A DNA stretch of 64,000 bases from Anaerolineae bacterium. Lineage in GTDB: Bacteria; Chloroflexota; Anaerolineae; Aggregatilineales; Phototrophicaceae. This document shows, one piece after another, positions 8,164-17,629 of the stretch. A program made the translations under genes and the position numbers. The notes beneath the pieces are model-generated. The model searched no databases. It saw nothing but the letters and a program-made list of their open reading frames with translations, and was not told where the DNA came from. Location: the NCBI GenBank assembly GCA_022843745.1, contig JALHNB010000017.1, positions 1 through 64,000 of the forward strand, read 5' to 3'. The first letter of the stretch is position 1. Each line of letters starts with the position of its first letter.

Positions 8164-10574
8164 AGCGACCTATACGTTTAACTCCCAAAGTCACCATCGC
8201 TTTTGTAATTTTTGCCGCTCTCCTGCTTGCGTCTGTGGGTATCCTGGCCTATTCCAGTGGGCGGACATCGCTAGAAGACGCGACTTTCTCTGATCTGTTT
8301 TCGGCGGCGCTTGAAAAAGAAGCGGCGCTTGAAACCTGGATAACAGAAGGCCAGACACATGTTACGACCATTGCCGAATCACCATTTTTGCGCGATTCGG
8401 TCACAACGCTGCGAACTGTATCGGATGTAGAAGCGATCCAAACCGCACACGATCAAATTGTGGCGGAACTGGAACCAGCAACTCGAAGCGGTCACATTTT
8501 CTTGAATCTCATGATTCTGGAACCAGCAACCGGAAAAGTTATCGTCTCCACCGACCCTAGCCAGGAAAGAAAGTTCAAGGAAGATCGTCCCTACTTTATC
8601 AATGGTCAGAATGGGCCATACGTTCAGAATGTTTACTTTTCCATCGAACTTCAACGTCCAGCGATTACGACTGCCGCGCCGATCCTATCCGACGATGGCA
8701 CCGTATTAGCTGTTCTGGCGGGCTGGCTGAATCTGGACGAGATGAGTGCGATCATCACCCGCACGACAGGGCTTCGTGAAACCGCCGATGCCTATCTTGT
8801 AAACAATGCCAATTTGTTTGTCACCCAGCCTCGTTTTATCTCTGACCCGGCGGTGCTTCAACGAGGGGTACGCACGAGAGATGTCCAGCAATGCCTGGCT
8901 GGAAACAGCGGCTCAATGTTGAATAATGATTATCGTGATGTGCCGACAGTCACAGCCTATCGCTGGTTGCCAGCACGACAGCTCTGCCTGGTTGTCCAGG
9001 TTGACCAGGCCGAAGCGTTTGAGGCTGTGCATTCATTTGGTCGTACACTACTGTTCATTTCGGGACTCGCGCTGCTAACCGCTTCCATTCTGGCGATTTG
9101 GTTAGCCAGAACCATTACACATCCGATTTTGATGCTCAAAGATGGCGTGATGCGGTTTGGACAGGGCGATCTCAGCATTCGATTCCCCAAAGTTTCTGAG
9201 GACGAACTCGGATTACTGGCGCATGAATTTAATTCAATGGCGAATTCAATCAGCGAAAAAGAAACGCTTTTGCAAAATCATGCCAAAGAGCTGGAGCAGC
9301 GCGTCGCCGAACGCACTGCGCAGCTTTCATTTCTTGCCAATGCCAGTCAGGTGCTATCCGAATCACTCGATTATCCAAGCAGGCTGATGCAGTTGGCGCA
9401 ATTGGCTGTGCCTCAGATGGCGGATTGGTGCAGCGTCGATATTTTAGGCGAAGATGGGGTGTTAAATCGTTTGGCAGTTGTGCATACTGACCCCAAAAAG
9501 GTAGAATTTGCCTACGAATTACAGCGACGTTATCCACCGAACCCGGACGCGCCCAGTGGCACATACAATGTATTGCGAACCGGCAAATCTGAGTTTTACC
9601 CGGATATTTCCGACGAAATGCTGACTGCTGTCTCACCAGACCCGGAAATACTCAAAATTGTGCGCGAACTTGGTTTGAAATCCAGCATGACCGTACCCTT
9701 ACTCGTACATGGACATGCGCTGGGTGTTATGACACTTGTCATGGCTGAATCGGGTCGTCATTATGACATTCGCGATTTGGAGTTGGCGGAAGATATTGCT
9801 CGGCGAGCTGCACTCCTGATCGACAACTCGAAGCTCTATCAGGAAGCGCAAAAGCTTAATGCCGAGTTGGAGCAGCGTGTTCTTGAACGGACAACCCAGT
9901 TAACAACCATCAATAAGGAACTGGAAGCCTTTAGCTACTCCGTTTCTCACGATCTTCGCGCACCCCTCCGCGCTCTGGATGGTTTCAGTCAGGCATTGGA
10001 AGAAGATTATGGCGACAAACTGGATCAGGATGGTAAAAACTATCTTGCCCGTATCCGAGCCGGAAGCCAGCGTATGGGTGTGCTCATTGACGACCTGATC
10101 GAGCTATCGCGTTTAACCCGCAGCGAGATGCGGCATGAACCCGTCGATCTCAGCGCTTTGGCACTCCATACAGTCGCAGAATTGCAGGAGCAGTATCCAG
10201 GTCGCGAGGTCGAATTCGAAATCCAAAATGGAATGACTGTCACCGGAGATACGAGACTGCTGCGAGTAGCCTTAAACAATCTGATCGGCAATGCCTGGAA
10301 ATATACGGGTAGGCAACCGCATCCACGAGTCGAGTTTGGCACTGTGAACTATAACGGGAGTCAGGCATATTTCATTCGCGATAATGGGACGGGCTTCGAT
10401 ATGGCCTACGTTGACAAACTCTTTGGCGTTTTCCAGCGCCTTCACAGCGCCAATGATTTTCCTGGCAATGGGATTGGGTTAGCGACTGTTCAGCGCATCA
10501 TTAACCGTCATGGAGGCCAGATTTGGGCTGAATCCAGCGTGGGTCAAGGCGCTACCTTTTATTTTTCGCTTTAA
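8160..10574 (+). CDS. Sensor histidine kinase (Cache-HAMP-GAF-HisKA-HATPase)
   Basis: An 804-residue membrane kinase with a GTG start overlapping the binding-protein stop. The order is: TM1 at about 15-33; extracytoplasmic double-Cache domain about 40-290; TM2 about 297-317; HAMP about 318-372; coiled coil with [15 protein letters not shown] about 395-560; a second [12 protein letters not shown] coil; HisKA with the phospho-acceptor in [16 protein letters not shown]; and HATPase with the N-box [11 protein letters not shown], a G-box DNGTGFD and [12 protein letters not shown]. The HisKA type is that of bacteriophytochrome-like kinases, which use Rcp1-type regulators; one follows 17 bases downstream. 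It likely autophosphorylates in response to the ligand of the upstream lipoprotein. Confidence 0.95.
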   Translation: MKRPIRLTPKVTIAFVIFAALLLASVGILAYSSGRTSLEDATFSDLFSAALEKEAALETWITEGQTHVTTIAESPFLRDSVTTLRTVSDVEAIQTAHDQIVAELEPATRSGHIFLNLMILEPATGKVIVSTDPSQERKFKEDRPYFINGQNGPYVQNVYFSIELQRPAITTAAPILSDDGTVLAVLAGWLNLDEMSAIITRTTGLRETADAYLVNNANLFVTQPRFISDPAVLQRGVRTRDVQQCLAGNSGSMLNNDYRDVPTVTAYRWLPARQLCLVVQVDQAEAFEAVHSFGRTLLFISGLALLTASILAIWLARTITHPILMLKDGVMRFGQGDLSIRFPKVSEDELGLLAHEFNSMANSISEKETLLQNHAKELEQRVAERTAQLSFLANASQVLSESLDYPSRLMQLAQLAVPQMADWCSVDILGEDGVLNRLAVVHTDPKKVEFAYELQRRYPPNPDAPSGTYNVLRTGKSEFYPDISDEMLTAVSPDPEILKIVRELGLKSSMTVPLLVHGHALGVMTLVMAESGRHYDIRDLELAEDIARRAALLIDNSKLYQEAQKLNAELEQRVLERTTQLTTINKELEAFSYSVSHDLRAPLRALDGFSQALEEDYGDKLDQDGKNYLARIRAGSQRMGVLIDDLIELSRLTRSEMRHEPVDLSALALHTVAELQEQYPGREVEFEIQNGMTVTGDTRLLRVALNNLIGNAWKYTGRQPHPRVEFGTVNYNGSQAYFIRDNGTGFDMAYVDKLFGVFQRLHSANDFPGNGIGLATVQRIINRHGGQIWAESSVGQGATFYFSL

Positions 10575-10591
10575 ACAGGAGCAGCATAAAT

Positions 10592-11029
10592 ATGAGAACA
10601 ACCGTTATTTTATTAGTCGAGGATAATCCGGACGACGAGGCGCTTACGCTGCGTGCTTTTAAGAAAAGCAATCTCAGCAACGAAGTCGTGGTTGCGCGGG
10701 ACGGTGTAGAAGCGCTGGATTACCTGTTTGGGACAGGCGCATACGTGGGCCGCAACCCTGATGAAACGCCGCATCTCGTCCTGCTGGATTTAAAACTCCC
10801 CAAACTCGATGGCCTGGAGGTATTGGAACGTATCCGCGCCAACCAGCGTACCCGACTCCTTCCAGTTGTTATTCTGACATCTTCGAAAGAACAGGAAGAC
10901 CTTGTGAACAGTTATTCGCTGGGGGCGAACAGCTATATTCGCAAACCAGTTGATTTCAATCAGTTTATTCTGGCTATCCAGCAGCTTGGGTTATATTGGC
11001 TGGTTTTGAACGAGTTACCAGCAAATTAA
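10592..11029 (+). CDS. Single-domain response regulator, Rcp1/CheY type
   Basis: A 145-residue receiver domain with no output domain. It has the acidic pocket ([10 protein letters not shown]), phospho-acceptor Asp in [14 protein letters not shown], switch Thr/Ser in [10 protein letters not shown] and Lys in [12 protein letters not shown]. The inserted [17 protein letters not shown] segment is typical of Rcp1-like partners of phytochrome-type kinases. CAGGAGCAG precedes the ATG. It completes a lipoprotein, kinase and receiver operon; the target of the receiver is not in the window. Confidence 0.95.
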   Translation: MRTTVILLVEDNPDDEALTLRAFKKSNLSNEVVVARDGVEALDYLFGTGAYVGRNPDETPHLVLLDLKLPKLDGLEVLERIRANQRTRLLPVVILTSSKEQEDLVNSYSLGANSYIRKPVDFNQFILAIQQLGLYWLVLNELPAN

Positions 11030-11162
11030 CTGACCAGGCTCTATCACATCCTCAATCTATGCTAAAATAGCATCCTAATCGACATGCTCACGCCCATTCA
11101 GAATGTTCCATCCGGTGCGCGAACAGGCCGATTCCAGTTTCATTTTTTTCAAGAAAAGCTGC

Positions 11163-12539
11163 ATGAACAATACAGAATTAATCAACTCCGGGCCAGGCCC
11201 GCGCACTGCCTTTTTAGAAAAGGTCGATGCGAAATCAATGGCTGAAACGATGGTCGCCTTTGCCAATACCGAAGGCGGAACTGTCGTGATGGGTGTGAAA
11301 GACGATGGCGAGGCTGCCGCCCAGAAAATCGATACCGAGGCGCTCGAAAAAGTCCTTCGGGAAGCTGATTCGCTGTGTAACCCCACCGTTGTCGTTGGCA
11401 ACTGGGAGCCTATTGAGGTTGAAAATGGCAGCACAGTCTATACCCTGCGCATACCGCGCAGCATCGAACTCCATGCCCTGACCGATGGTCGTGTACTCAT
11501 CCGCAGCGGCGCGAAAAATCGCCCTCTCGGCGGACAGGAGATTTTAAAACTCGCCAGCGCCAAAAGCACCGGTGATTTTGAATCCGAAGTCATTCCCGGT
11601 GTTACCAAAGATGATTTCAGCCGCAAGATGATCGACGAGTATCTGGCGAAACGCGCTGAACGTACCAAACGCCCTTATAACGGAAAAGTTGATGATCTGT
11701 TTCGCGAAATCGGCGCTGTAAATTCCGATGGCAAACCGACGGTAACAGGTATTCTGTTATTCAGCGAATATCCCCAGCACTGGATGCCCCAGAGCGGAGT
11801 GGTCTTCGCCAAATTTGTCGGCAAGACCCCGCGCGGCGAGAATGGTCTTGCGGGATATTCCCGACGTGAAGAACTCACTGGCCCACTGCCCCGTTTGATC
11901 GAATCCGCCTGGAATCTGATCTGGAGCGAAATGGCTGTCAGCGCGGTGGTCAAAGGGTTGGAGCGTGAGGAAACTTACGAATATCCCCAATTTGCTGTCC
12001 GCGAAGCCATCGTGAATGCCGTCTGCCATCGCGATTATCGCCTCAAAGGGCGGCGAATCGAGATTCGTATGTACTCGGATCGGCTCGAAGTCATTTCACC
12101 GGGCGGGCTTCCGGGCTTCATTACTGTCGAAAATATCGTTGATGAGCATTTCAGCCGCAACCCTCGACTCGTGAACGGCCTGTTTCAGTGGGGCTATATC
12201 GAAGAACTGGGGCTGGGTATTGACCGGATGATGGAAGTGATGCAGCAGGCTGGGCATAAGCCACCTTCATTTGATGCTCGTCCCTACAGCTTCGCAGTAA
12301 CTCTTTATAATGCGCGGGAAAAGCAATCCGCCCCGGCCTGGTCGCGCAATACCAACCACCGACAGGCACGTGCATTGCAATATATCCGCGATCATGGCTC
12401 AATCACCAACCGCGAATATCGAACGCTTTGCCAGGGAGTTTCGGCGGAAACGCTGCGCCTCGACCTGGCTGATATGGTATCGCAAGGAATTTTGCTTAAA
12501 GTAGGGTCAAAAAAGGGAACATATTATATCCTTAAATAG
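11163..12539 (+). CDS. AlbA_2/HATPase_c_4 putative transcriptional regulator
   Basis: A protein of about 458 residues in three parts. The N-terminal AlbA_2 (Schlafen-like) domain has AETMVAFANTEGGTVVMGVKDDG. The middle HATPase_c_4 domain has AVREAIVNAVCHRDY, DRLEVISPGGLPG and GLGIDRMMEVM. A C-terminal winged helix at about 395-458 has ALQYIRDHGSITNREYR. Such proteins are usually annotated as ATP-binding transcriptional regulators, and few have a tested function. ATG 11163 (MNNTEL) fits the domain start. An upstream in-frame ATG at 11103 would add 20 residues without a clear ribosome site. Confidence 0.88.
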   Translation: MNNTELINSGPGPRTAFLEKVDAKSMAETMVAFANTEGGTVVMGVKDDGEAAAQKIDTEALEKVLREADSLCNPTVVVGNWEPIEVENGSTVYTLRIPRSIELHALTDGRVLIRSGAKNRPLGGQEILKLASAKSTGDFESEVIPGVTKDDFSRKMIDEYLAKRAERTKRPYNGKVDDLFREIGAVNSDGKPTVTGILLFSEYPQHWMPQSGVVFAKFVGKTPRGENGLAGYSRREELTGPLPRLIESAWNLIWSEMAVSAVVKGLEREETYEYPQFAVREAIVNAVCHRDYRLKGRRIEIRMYSDRLEVISPGGLPGFITVENIVDEHFSRNPRLVNGLFQWGYIEELGLGIDRMMEVMQQAGHKPPSFDARPYSFAVTLYNAREKQSAPAWSRNTNHRQARALQYIRDHGSITNREYRTLCQGVSAETLRLDLADMVSQGILLKVGSKKGTYYILK

Positions 12540-12596
12540 AATAATCTCCGTTTCCACCAATAGAACAATTACTGTTTCCACAGGACGATAAATGGG

Positions 12597-14900
12597 ATGA
12601 ACTCAGTAATCGGCGCAATTATTCTCGTCAACATCGTTGTTCATCTGCTTTTGCTGGTTTACATTCAAGTCCGCAAAAATCAGATGCGAGTCGGCAGCGG
12701 ATGGCTGGCGCTAACCGTATTATTTTCGCTGCTGACGACTGCGGTTTATTTTCTGCCAGACGAAATATTTGCTGCTCAATTCAGTCAGGGTTTCGTGCGT
12801 GTGCTGCTGCTGGTCGCCATGATCGCGGCATACGGGATGCTCGTGATTCGCGATACGCTCAACCGCGAACTGCGTCTGTGGTTAGGGTTGGTTGGACTAT
12901 GGCTCATTGGCATGGTTATGGTCGGTTTATTAGGCGAAAACGCGGTTATCGGACAGCCGGAGTGGTTGCTCAACGCTTTCCGCGCGCCCGATCCGCTGAG
13001 TCTGGTCACATTAAGCGGACTTGCGGTGACGACGTTTTTCCTGTTAGGCGTCACATTCTACGCTTTCTACATCGCCCGTCTGCCAGAAGTCGCCAATCGC
13101 GCCTTATTCTGGGTGTTGAACACAGCGATTGTGGTCTTGAGCGTCCTGCTCACCCTGAGCGGAACTGAACTCTGGCTGATGGCGGGCAGCCTGACCTTAT
13201 TGATGAGCATGCTTGGCGCGACCTATGCGCAGGTGTCCTACCGCGTCTTTGATATTCGCAGCGGCATTACCTCGACTCTCCGAACGCTGGTCGTCATTGC
13301 ATTGACAGCCGCCCTGATCTGGGCCGTACTCTATATTTTTAACATCCTCCCCAGCGGCAGCCGCGATGATGATCTGCTGGTGATGGTTTTTCTGGCGCTC
13401 ATCGCCGCGACTATTTACACGCTGGGCCGCCAGTTCCTCAAGCTCATCAACCGAACATTCCTGCGGGCAGTCGATAACCCGACAGGCGCAGCCCGTAAAT
13501 ACAGCCAGCAGGTATCCAAAGCTGTCGAACTTGATAATCTGATCGAGGTTTCATCAGAAACGCTCAACAACGTCATGGCAGTGCGCCGTTCGGGGATGCT
13601 TCTGGTCAGTGATACCAGCAGCGATGACACCCGCGTCGAACTGCGTGTGATGAAAGGTGTCAATTTCCCGGATATTAAAGATCAAAAAGGCTTTATGTCC
13701 AAATCCGGCGCGATTTATCAACGACTGGCGGCTGAACGCGCGCCGCTGTCACAATTCGATATTGAATTTGACCCTCGTTATAAATCGCTCCACGAAGCCG
13801 AGCGTGAGTTCTTTCGCAATTTGCAAATGAGCGCCTATGCACCGATTGTCGTCGAGGATGTGCTGATCGGTGTGTTAATCTGCGGCCCCAAAGTCAATGA
13901 TGCGCCATTTTATCCACGCGATCTGGAATTACTGGCGACGATGGCCGATCAAACGGGCATCGCCCTGCGTAATGCGCGTCTGGTAGCCGACCTGCGCCAT
14001 TTGAACAGCTCCATGAGGTCGCTCAACACAGGCCTTGAAGAAGCCAACGAGCAGCTTGAAAAACTGGACTCGGTGAAAACGGATTTTGTCACCATTGCCA
14101 GCCATGAACTCCGCACCCCGCTGGCGCAGATTCGCGGTTATACCGATATTATTGATGCCCTCAACGAGCAAGGGATGCTGGATAAAGACCAGACGGCGGG
14201 CATGGTCGCCAATTTACGCAAAGCCATCGAGCGAACCGAAGAACTCATCTCCGCCATGCTCGATGTCAGCCAGCTTGATGTAAACGCGATGGACTTGCGC
14301 TTTGCCCAGGCCCCGCCAGAAAGCATCGTGCGTATGGCGATTGAACCGCTGACCGATGCCATCAAACAGCGCAAACTCACCCTTTCCGCGCGTGGGCTGC
14401 GCGGTTTGCCGACTATCCAGGCTGATATGCAGCGTCTTGTGCAGGCCTTCCGCAATATCGTCGTCAACGCGATCAAATTTACGCCGGACGGTGGGCGCAT
14501 CGACATCACCGCCAGCCAGCAGCCATCGGAAGAACCGGGTGGGGTCGATCAAATTCTGATCGCGATTTCCGATACGGGTGTCGGCATCGACCAGGAAAAT
14601 CTGGAATTGATTTTTGAGAAGTTTTATCGCGCTTATGATCCCAGCTTACATTCAACCGGAACGTATAAATTTATGGGCGCGGGGCCGGGTCTGGGCTTAA
14701 CGATTGCGCGGGGCGTGATCGAAAGTCATGGGGGGAGAATCTGGTCGGAAAGCAGCGGTCATAATATGGACACTTACCCTGGTACGACCTTTTATGTTCT
14801 ACTGCCTGTCAGCCCGCCGGAAGATGCCCGCCGCGTCGCGATTGAGGATCACAGCAGCGATAGTGCATCCAGCAGTGAGCCGACGATGATGCGCTCGTAG
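12597..14900 (+). CDS. Membrane sensor histidine kinase with multi-TM N-terminus and GAF domain
   Basis: A 767-residue kinase. Residues 1-260 hold about eight transmembrane helices, like the 7TM/histidine-kinase N-terminal sensor modules. A GAF domain occupies about 300-470, followed by a coiled coil (LEEANEQLEKLDSVKTDF). HisKA follows with FVTIASHELRTPLAQIRGY, and HATPase with FRNIVVNAIKFTPDGG, SDTGVGID and GPGLGLTIARGVIESHGG. There is no cognate regulator beside it. It follows the AlbA_2 regulator by 57 bases, so co-transcription is possible. Its stop codon lies inside a family A palindrome. Confidence 0.93.
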   Translation: MNSVIGAIILVNIVVHLLLLVYIQVRKNQMRVGSGWLALTVLFSLLTTAVYFLPDEIFAAQFSQGFVRVLLLVAMIAAYGMLVIRDTLNRELRLWLGLVGLWLIGMVMVGLLGENAVIGQPEWLLNAFRAPDPLSLVTLSGLAVTTFFLLGVTFYAFYIARLPEVANRALFWVLNTAIVVLSVLLTLSGTELWLMAGSLTLLMSMLGATYAQVSYRVFDIRSGITSTLRTLVVIALTAALIWAVLYIFNILPSGSRDDDLLVMVFLALIAATIYTLGRQFLKLINRTFLRAVDNPTGAARKYSQQVSKAVELDNLIEVSSETLNNVMAVRRSGMLLVSDTSSDDTRVELRVMKGVNFPDIKDQKGFMSKSGAIYQRLAAERAPLSQFDIEFDPRYKSLHEAEREFFRNLQMSAYAPIVVEDVLIGVLICGPKVNDAPFYPRDLELLATMADQTGIALRNARLVADLRHLNSSMRSLNTGLEEANEQLEKLDSVKTDFVTIASHELRTPLAQIRGYTDIIDALNEQGMLDKDQTAGMVANLRKAIERTEELISAMLDVSQLDVNAMDLRFAQAPPESIVRMAIEPLTDAIKQRKLTLSARGLRGLPTIQADMQRLVQAFRNIVVNAIKFTPDGGRIDITASQQPSEEPGGVDQILIAISDTGVGIDQENLELIFEKFYRAYDPSLHSTGTYKFMGAGPGLGLTIARGVIESHGGRIWSESSGHNMDTYPGTTFYVLLPVSPPEDARRVAIEDHSSDSASSSEPTMMRS

Positions 14901-14924
14901 AGGCGACACATGTGTCGCCCCTAC
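14897..14924. repeat. Palindrome with GTAG/CTAC ends (family A), terminator-like
   Basis: A 28-base near-perfect inverted repeat (core GGCGACACA / TGTGTCGCC, ends GTAG / CTAC, one mismatch). It spans the stop codon of the kinase and sits between convergent genes. It is placed to act as a hairpin for both mRNAs, followed on the plus strand by AAAATTT rather than a long T-tract. Confidence 0.75.
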
Positions 14925-14929
14925 AAAAT

Positions 14930-15691
14930 TTATGCAACCGCTGACTTGGTGAATTTACTCACCATATTCTGACGCGCTGCGGCAACAAAGGTATCGAACA
15001 ACCGCCGCATCTGCTCATTATCAGGCATAATTTCCGGGTGCCACTGAACACCGAGCAAAAAGTGTTTGCCGGGCATCTCGATAGCCTCAACCACCCCATC
15101 AGGCGCGTGCGCAGTGATAATTAAACCAGACGCAAGTTTTTCCACACTCTGATGATGCAGCGTATTGACAGTCACATTCTTCGTAGCACCGATGATGTCT
15201 GCCAGACGAGTGCCGGGTTCAATATCGACGGTATGGCCCTCCTGTGGATAAGCCGTACCTTCTGGACGGAAACGATGATTGATATCCGACTCCAGTTGAG
15301 ACGTAATATCCTGGATCAGCGTACCGCCCAGCGCGACATTAATCACCTGATTGCCCCGGCAAACCCCTAACAACGGCACATCATCCGCCGCTGCCCATTG
15401 AACAACGGAAATTTCGAGGGTATCGCGCGAATCAACAATCCGGTCAGTGGTTGGGTGATGCGGCGCACCGTATCGGTCTGGGTTAACATCGCCACCACCG
15501 GGGACAAAAATGCCGTCCATGCGATCATAAATGGCTCGCAAAGTCGCTGCATCAAGCCCGGCAGGAATCAAAACCGGGAGTCCCCCGGCTCGTTCTATCG
15601 CCATCGCGTTTGGCGCGAATGACGTGTGATTTTCAGCTAAACCGTCTTCTCGAAGTTGCAGCGATGTGGTGATACCGATCAACGGTTGCAT
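14930..15691 (-). CDS. puuD: Class I glutamine amidotransferase-like gamma-Glu-GABA hydrolase (peptidase C26)
   Basis: A 253-residue peptidase C26 protein. The nucleophile elbow is GVCRGNQVINVALGG (Cys at about residue 110) and the catalytic His-Glu is in GVQWHPE near residue 220. HHQSV and PGGGDVNP are also family motifs. PuuD-type enzymes release glutamate from gamma-glutamyl-GABA or related gamma-glutamyl compounds in polyamine breakdown. No other puu gene is nearby, so the exact substrate is open. The ATG lies 4 bases after the rplS stop, so it is probably read from the rplS transcript, an odd partnership. Confidence 0.88.
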   Translation of the reverse strand: MQPLIGITTSLQLREDGLAENHTSFAPNAMAIERAGGLPVLIPAGLDAATLRAIYDRMDGIFVPGGGDVNPDRYGAPHHPTTDRIVDSRDTLEISVVQWAAADDVPLLGVCRGNQVINVALGGTLIQDITSQLESDINHRFRPEGTAYPQEGHTVDIEPGTRLADIIGATKNVTVNTLHHQSVEKLASGLIITAHAPDGVVEAIEMPGKHFLLGVQWHPEIMPDNEQMRRLFDTFVAAARQNMVSKFTKSAVA

Positions 15692-15695
15692 AAAA

Positions 15696-16037
15696 TTAGC
15701 GACGTTCTTTCAGGCGTGCAGCCTTGCCACGCACGTCACGCAGATAGTAAAGCTGCGCACGACGCACTTTTGCACGACGCAGGACTTCGATTTTCTCGAC
15801 GCGAGGGCTTTTCAACAGGAAGCTGCGCTCTACACCAATACCATGACTGGCAATACGCCGCACGGTGAAATTCGCATCATTGCCACCGCTGCGTACCCGG
15901 ATCACAATGCCCTGGAAAATCTGAACACGTTCGCGATCACCTTCGACAATGCGAACGTGAACTTTAACTGTATCCCCTGCAGCCACTTGAGGGTGGCCGC
16001 GATCCTCAGCCACCAAAGATTTCATAAGGTCAATCAC
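15696..16037 (-). CDS. rplS: 50S ribosomal protein L19
   Basis: A 113-residue L19, the usual length, placed at the 30S-50S interface. Conserved stretches are [26 protein letters not shown], split as [10 protein letters not shown] and [10 protein letters not shown], then [19 protein letters not shown] and [14 protein letters not shown]. The preferred start is GTG at 16037 with AAAGGA six bases upstream; the open frame extends farther but without family similarity. The usual rpsP-rimM-trmD neighbours are absent; instead puuD follows immediately. Confidence 0.97.
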   Translation of the reverse strand: MIDLMKSLVAEDRGHPQVAAGDTVKVHVRIVEGDRERVQIFQGIVIRVRSGGNDANFTVRRIASHGIGVERSFLLKSPRVEKIEVLRRAKVRRAQLYYLRDVRGKAARLKERR

Positions 16038-16141
16038 GATAAATCCTTTCGAACTCAAAAAAATACGCCATACGGCGTGTCTATCATTCGGAATAGTCAA
16101 AAATTATAACATGGAGAGGGTAGGTGCTACAAGACAGTTTT

Positions 16142-16672
16142 TTACAGCTTGAGACGACGCGCTACACGCAGCAGCCCATTGATCGACTTGCCATCGACAA
16201 TTTCGCCTCGTTCAACCATCGCCAACGCCTCAGTTAACGGAATTGATTGCGCTTCGATGAATTCATCGTCGTCACCATCCAGTACCGCTTCGATCAATTC
16301 GGTTGCCAGAAAGAGGTGAATATACTCCGTCGTATAGCCCGGCGCGACAAAAAACCCCCCCAAAGATTCCAATTTACCCGGCTTGTGTCCCGCTTCTTCC
16401 TGCAATTCACGTTCGGCACAAATATCCGGGGCTTCGCCGGGTTCGAGTGTACCAGCCGGAATTTCATAAAGAATCTTGTTGGCTGCCAGCCGGAACTGCC
16501 GCACGAGCAGCACATTCTGTTGAGAGTCGAGCGCGACAATCGCGACTGCGCCGGGATGCTGGATGATTTCGCGTTTGCTCAGGTTGCCATCCGGCAGCCG
16601 AACCTCGTGAACATCCAGTTTAATGACGCGGCCTTTATAAATCTTGCGAGTGGAAGTGATGGTTTCTTGCAT
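16142..16672 (-). CDS. nudF: Nudix hydrolase, ADP-ribose pyrophosphatase type
   Basis: A 176-residue Nudix enzyme. The Nudix box reads GTLEPGEAPDICAERELQEE followed by AGH, with the metal-binding REXXEE core intact. The VRQFRLAANKILYEIPAG segment before it is typical of ADP-ribose/ADP-sugar pyrophosphatases, which hydrolyse ADP-ribose to AMP and ribose 5-phosphate. The ATG is at 16672. A terminator for the upstream LysM gene lies just before it, so it likely has its own promoter. Confidence 0.9.
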   Translation of the reverse strand: MQETITSTRKIYKGRVIKLDVHEVRLPDGNLSKREIIQHPGAVAIVALDSQQNVLLVRQFRLAANKILYEIPAGTLEPGEAPDICAERELQEEAGHKPGKLESLGGFFVAPGYTTEYIHLFLATELIEAVLDGDDDEFIEAQSIPLTEALAMVERGEIVDGKSINGLLRVARRLKL

Positions 16673-16680
16673 AGTGATTT

Positions 16681-16704
16681 AAAAGGGCGGGTTTTCACCG
16701 CCCT
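16681..16704 (-). terminator. Intrinsic terminator of the LysM lipoprotein gene
   Basis: On the minus strand an AGGGCGG / CCGCCCT stem (7 bp, 7-base loop) is followed by TTTAAA. It sits 41 bases after the stop of the LysM gene and just before the Nudix start. Confidence 0.7.
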
Positions 16705-16744
16705 ATAGTTCGTTAATTGGCTAGATATCTGGGTATGTTGACGA

Positions 16745-17527
16745 TCATGCTGCTGGTATAACAAGCTGCTGACCGATGTAGATCAGATTGATGTTCGGGA
16801 TACCATTAGCGGCGGCGATCTGGTGAACGGTAACGCCATATTGCATCGAAAGCTTGAACAGCGTATCGCCCTGCATCACCGTGTAGCCCTGCCCACTACC
16901 AATGGGGCCGCCTGTACCAAAATCGCCACCGGAATTACAACCCGGGATATTCAGCGTCGCGCCCATACTGATGATATTGACATTCAGGATGTTGTTGGCT
17001 GTCGCAATCGTCTGAATCGGCACGTTATAACGCAGGGAGATGCGGAACAGGTTATCGCCTTGCTGAACGACGTGTGTACATGGGCCGCCCGTTCCACCTG
17101 TGCCGCCGCTGGTATCGAGCGTGGGCGTGGCTGAAGGCAGGAATGGTTCGAGGGTTGGAGTCGGCGTTGTAAAAGCCAGCGCGGTTGCGGTCAGGTTAAA
17201 GGCTGCACGCTCAGTAGCGGCAACGATAATGGCTGTCGCTGTCTGTGCCGGGCTGTCATCCTGCGCCTGAGCAACTTCTTGACCGCCTTCAGTGCCGTTC
17301 ACCGAACCGAATGTATCGGGTGTGGGCGTACCAACAGATTCAATACTAATCGGCTCAGTCGGTGCCTCGGTAGGGATTTCAAGCGTTGGGGATGGCGTAA
17401 AAGTCGCGCCCTGGGCGACACTGGTCGCTTGTAAACCTTCACCAGCCGGTTGGAAACAGCCTGTCGTTAGAAGAAGGATCGACAAACAACTCATAGCCAA
17501 AAGCCAGAGAGTCTTGTAATTCCGCAT
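16745..17527 (-). CDS. Lipoprotein with two LysM domains
   Basis: A lipoprotein of about 260 residues starting MRNYKTLW at ATG 17527, with GAGGAGG nine bases upstream. The lipobox is LTTGC. A long Thr/Pro/Glu-rich low-complexity spacer follows (about residues 25-145). Two LysM repeats come next, each opening HVVQQGDNLFRISLRYNVP or YTVMQGDTLFKLSMQYGV and closing with a GATLNIPG- or GQQLVIPA-type strand. LysM binds N-acetylglucosamine polymers, so the protein is likely anchored at the cell surface and bound to peptidoglycan or another glycan. No catalytic domain is present. Confidence 0.9.
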   Translation of the reverse strand: MRNYKTLWLLAMSCLSILLLTTGCFQPAGEGLQATSVAQGATFTPSPTLEIPTEAPTEPISIESVGTPTPDTFGSVNGTEGGQEVAQAQDDSPAQTATAIIVAATERAAFNLTATALAFTTPTPTLEPFLPSATPTLDTSGGTGGTGGPCTHVVQQGDNLFRISLRYNVPIQTIATANNILNVNIISMGATLNIPGCNSGGDFGTGGPIGSGQGYTVMQGDTLFKLSMQYGVTVHQIAAANGIPNINLIYIGQQLVIPAA

Positions 17528-17629
17528 GTAGTACAGCCTCCTCAAACAACAGGCATCATTTTAAATGGATTTCAATATATGCAGTCTACCATCAGGTGAA
17601 ATTATGGGCAAGCAAATTGGGGCTTTTGG

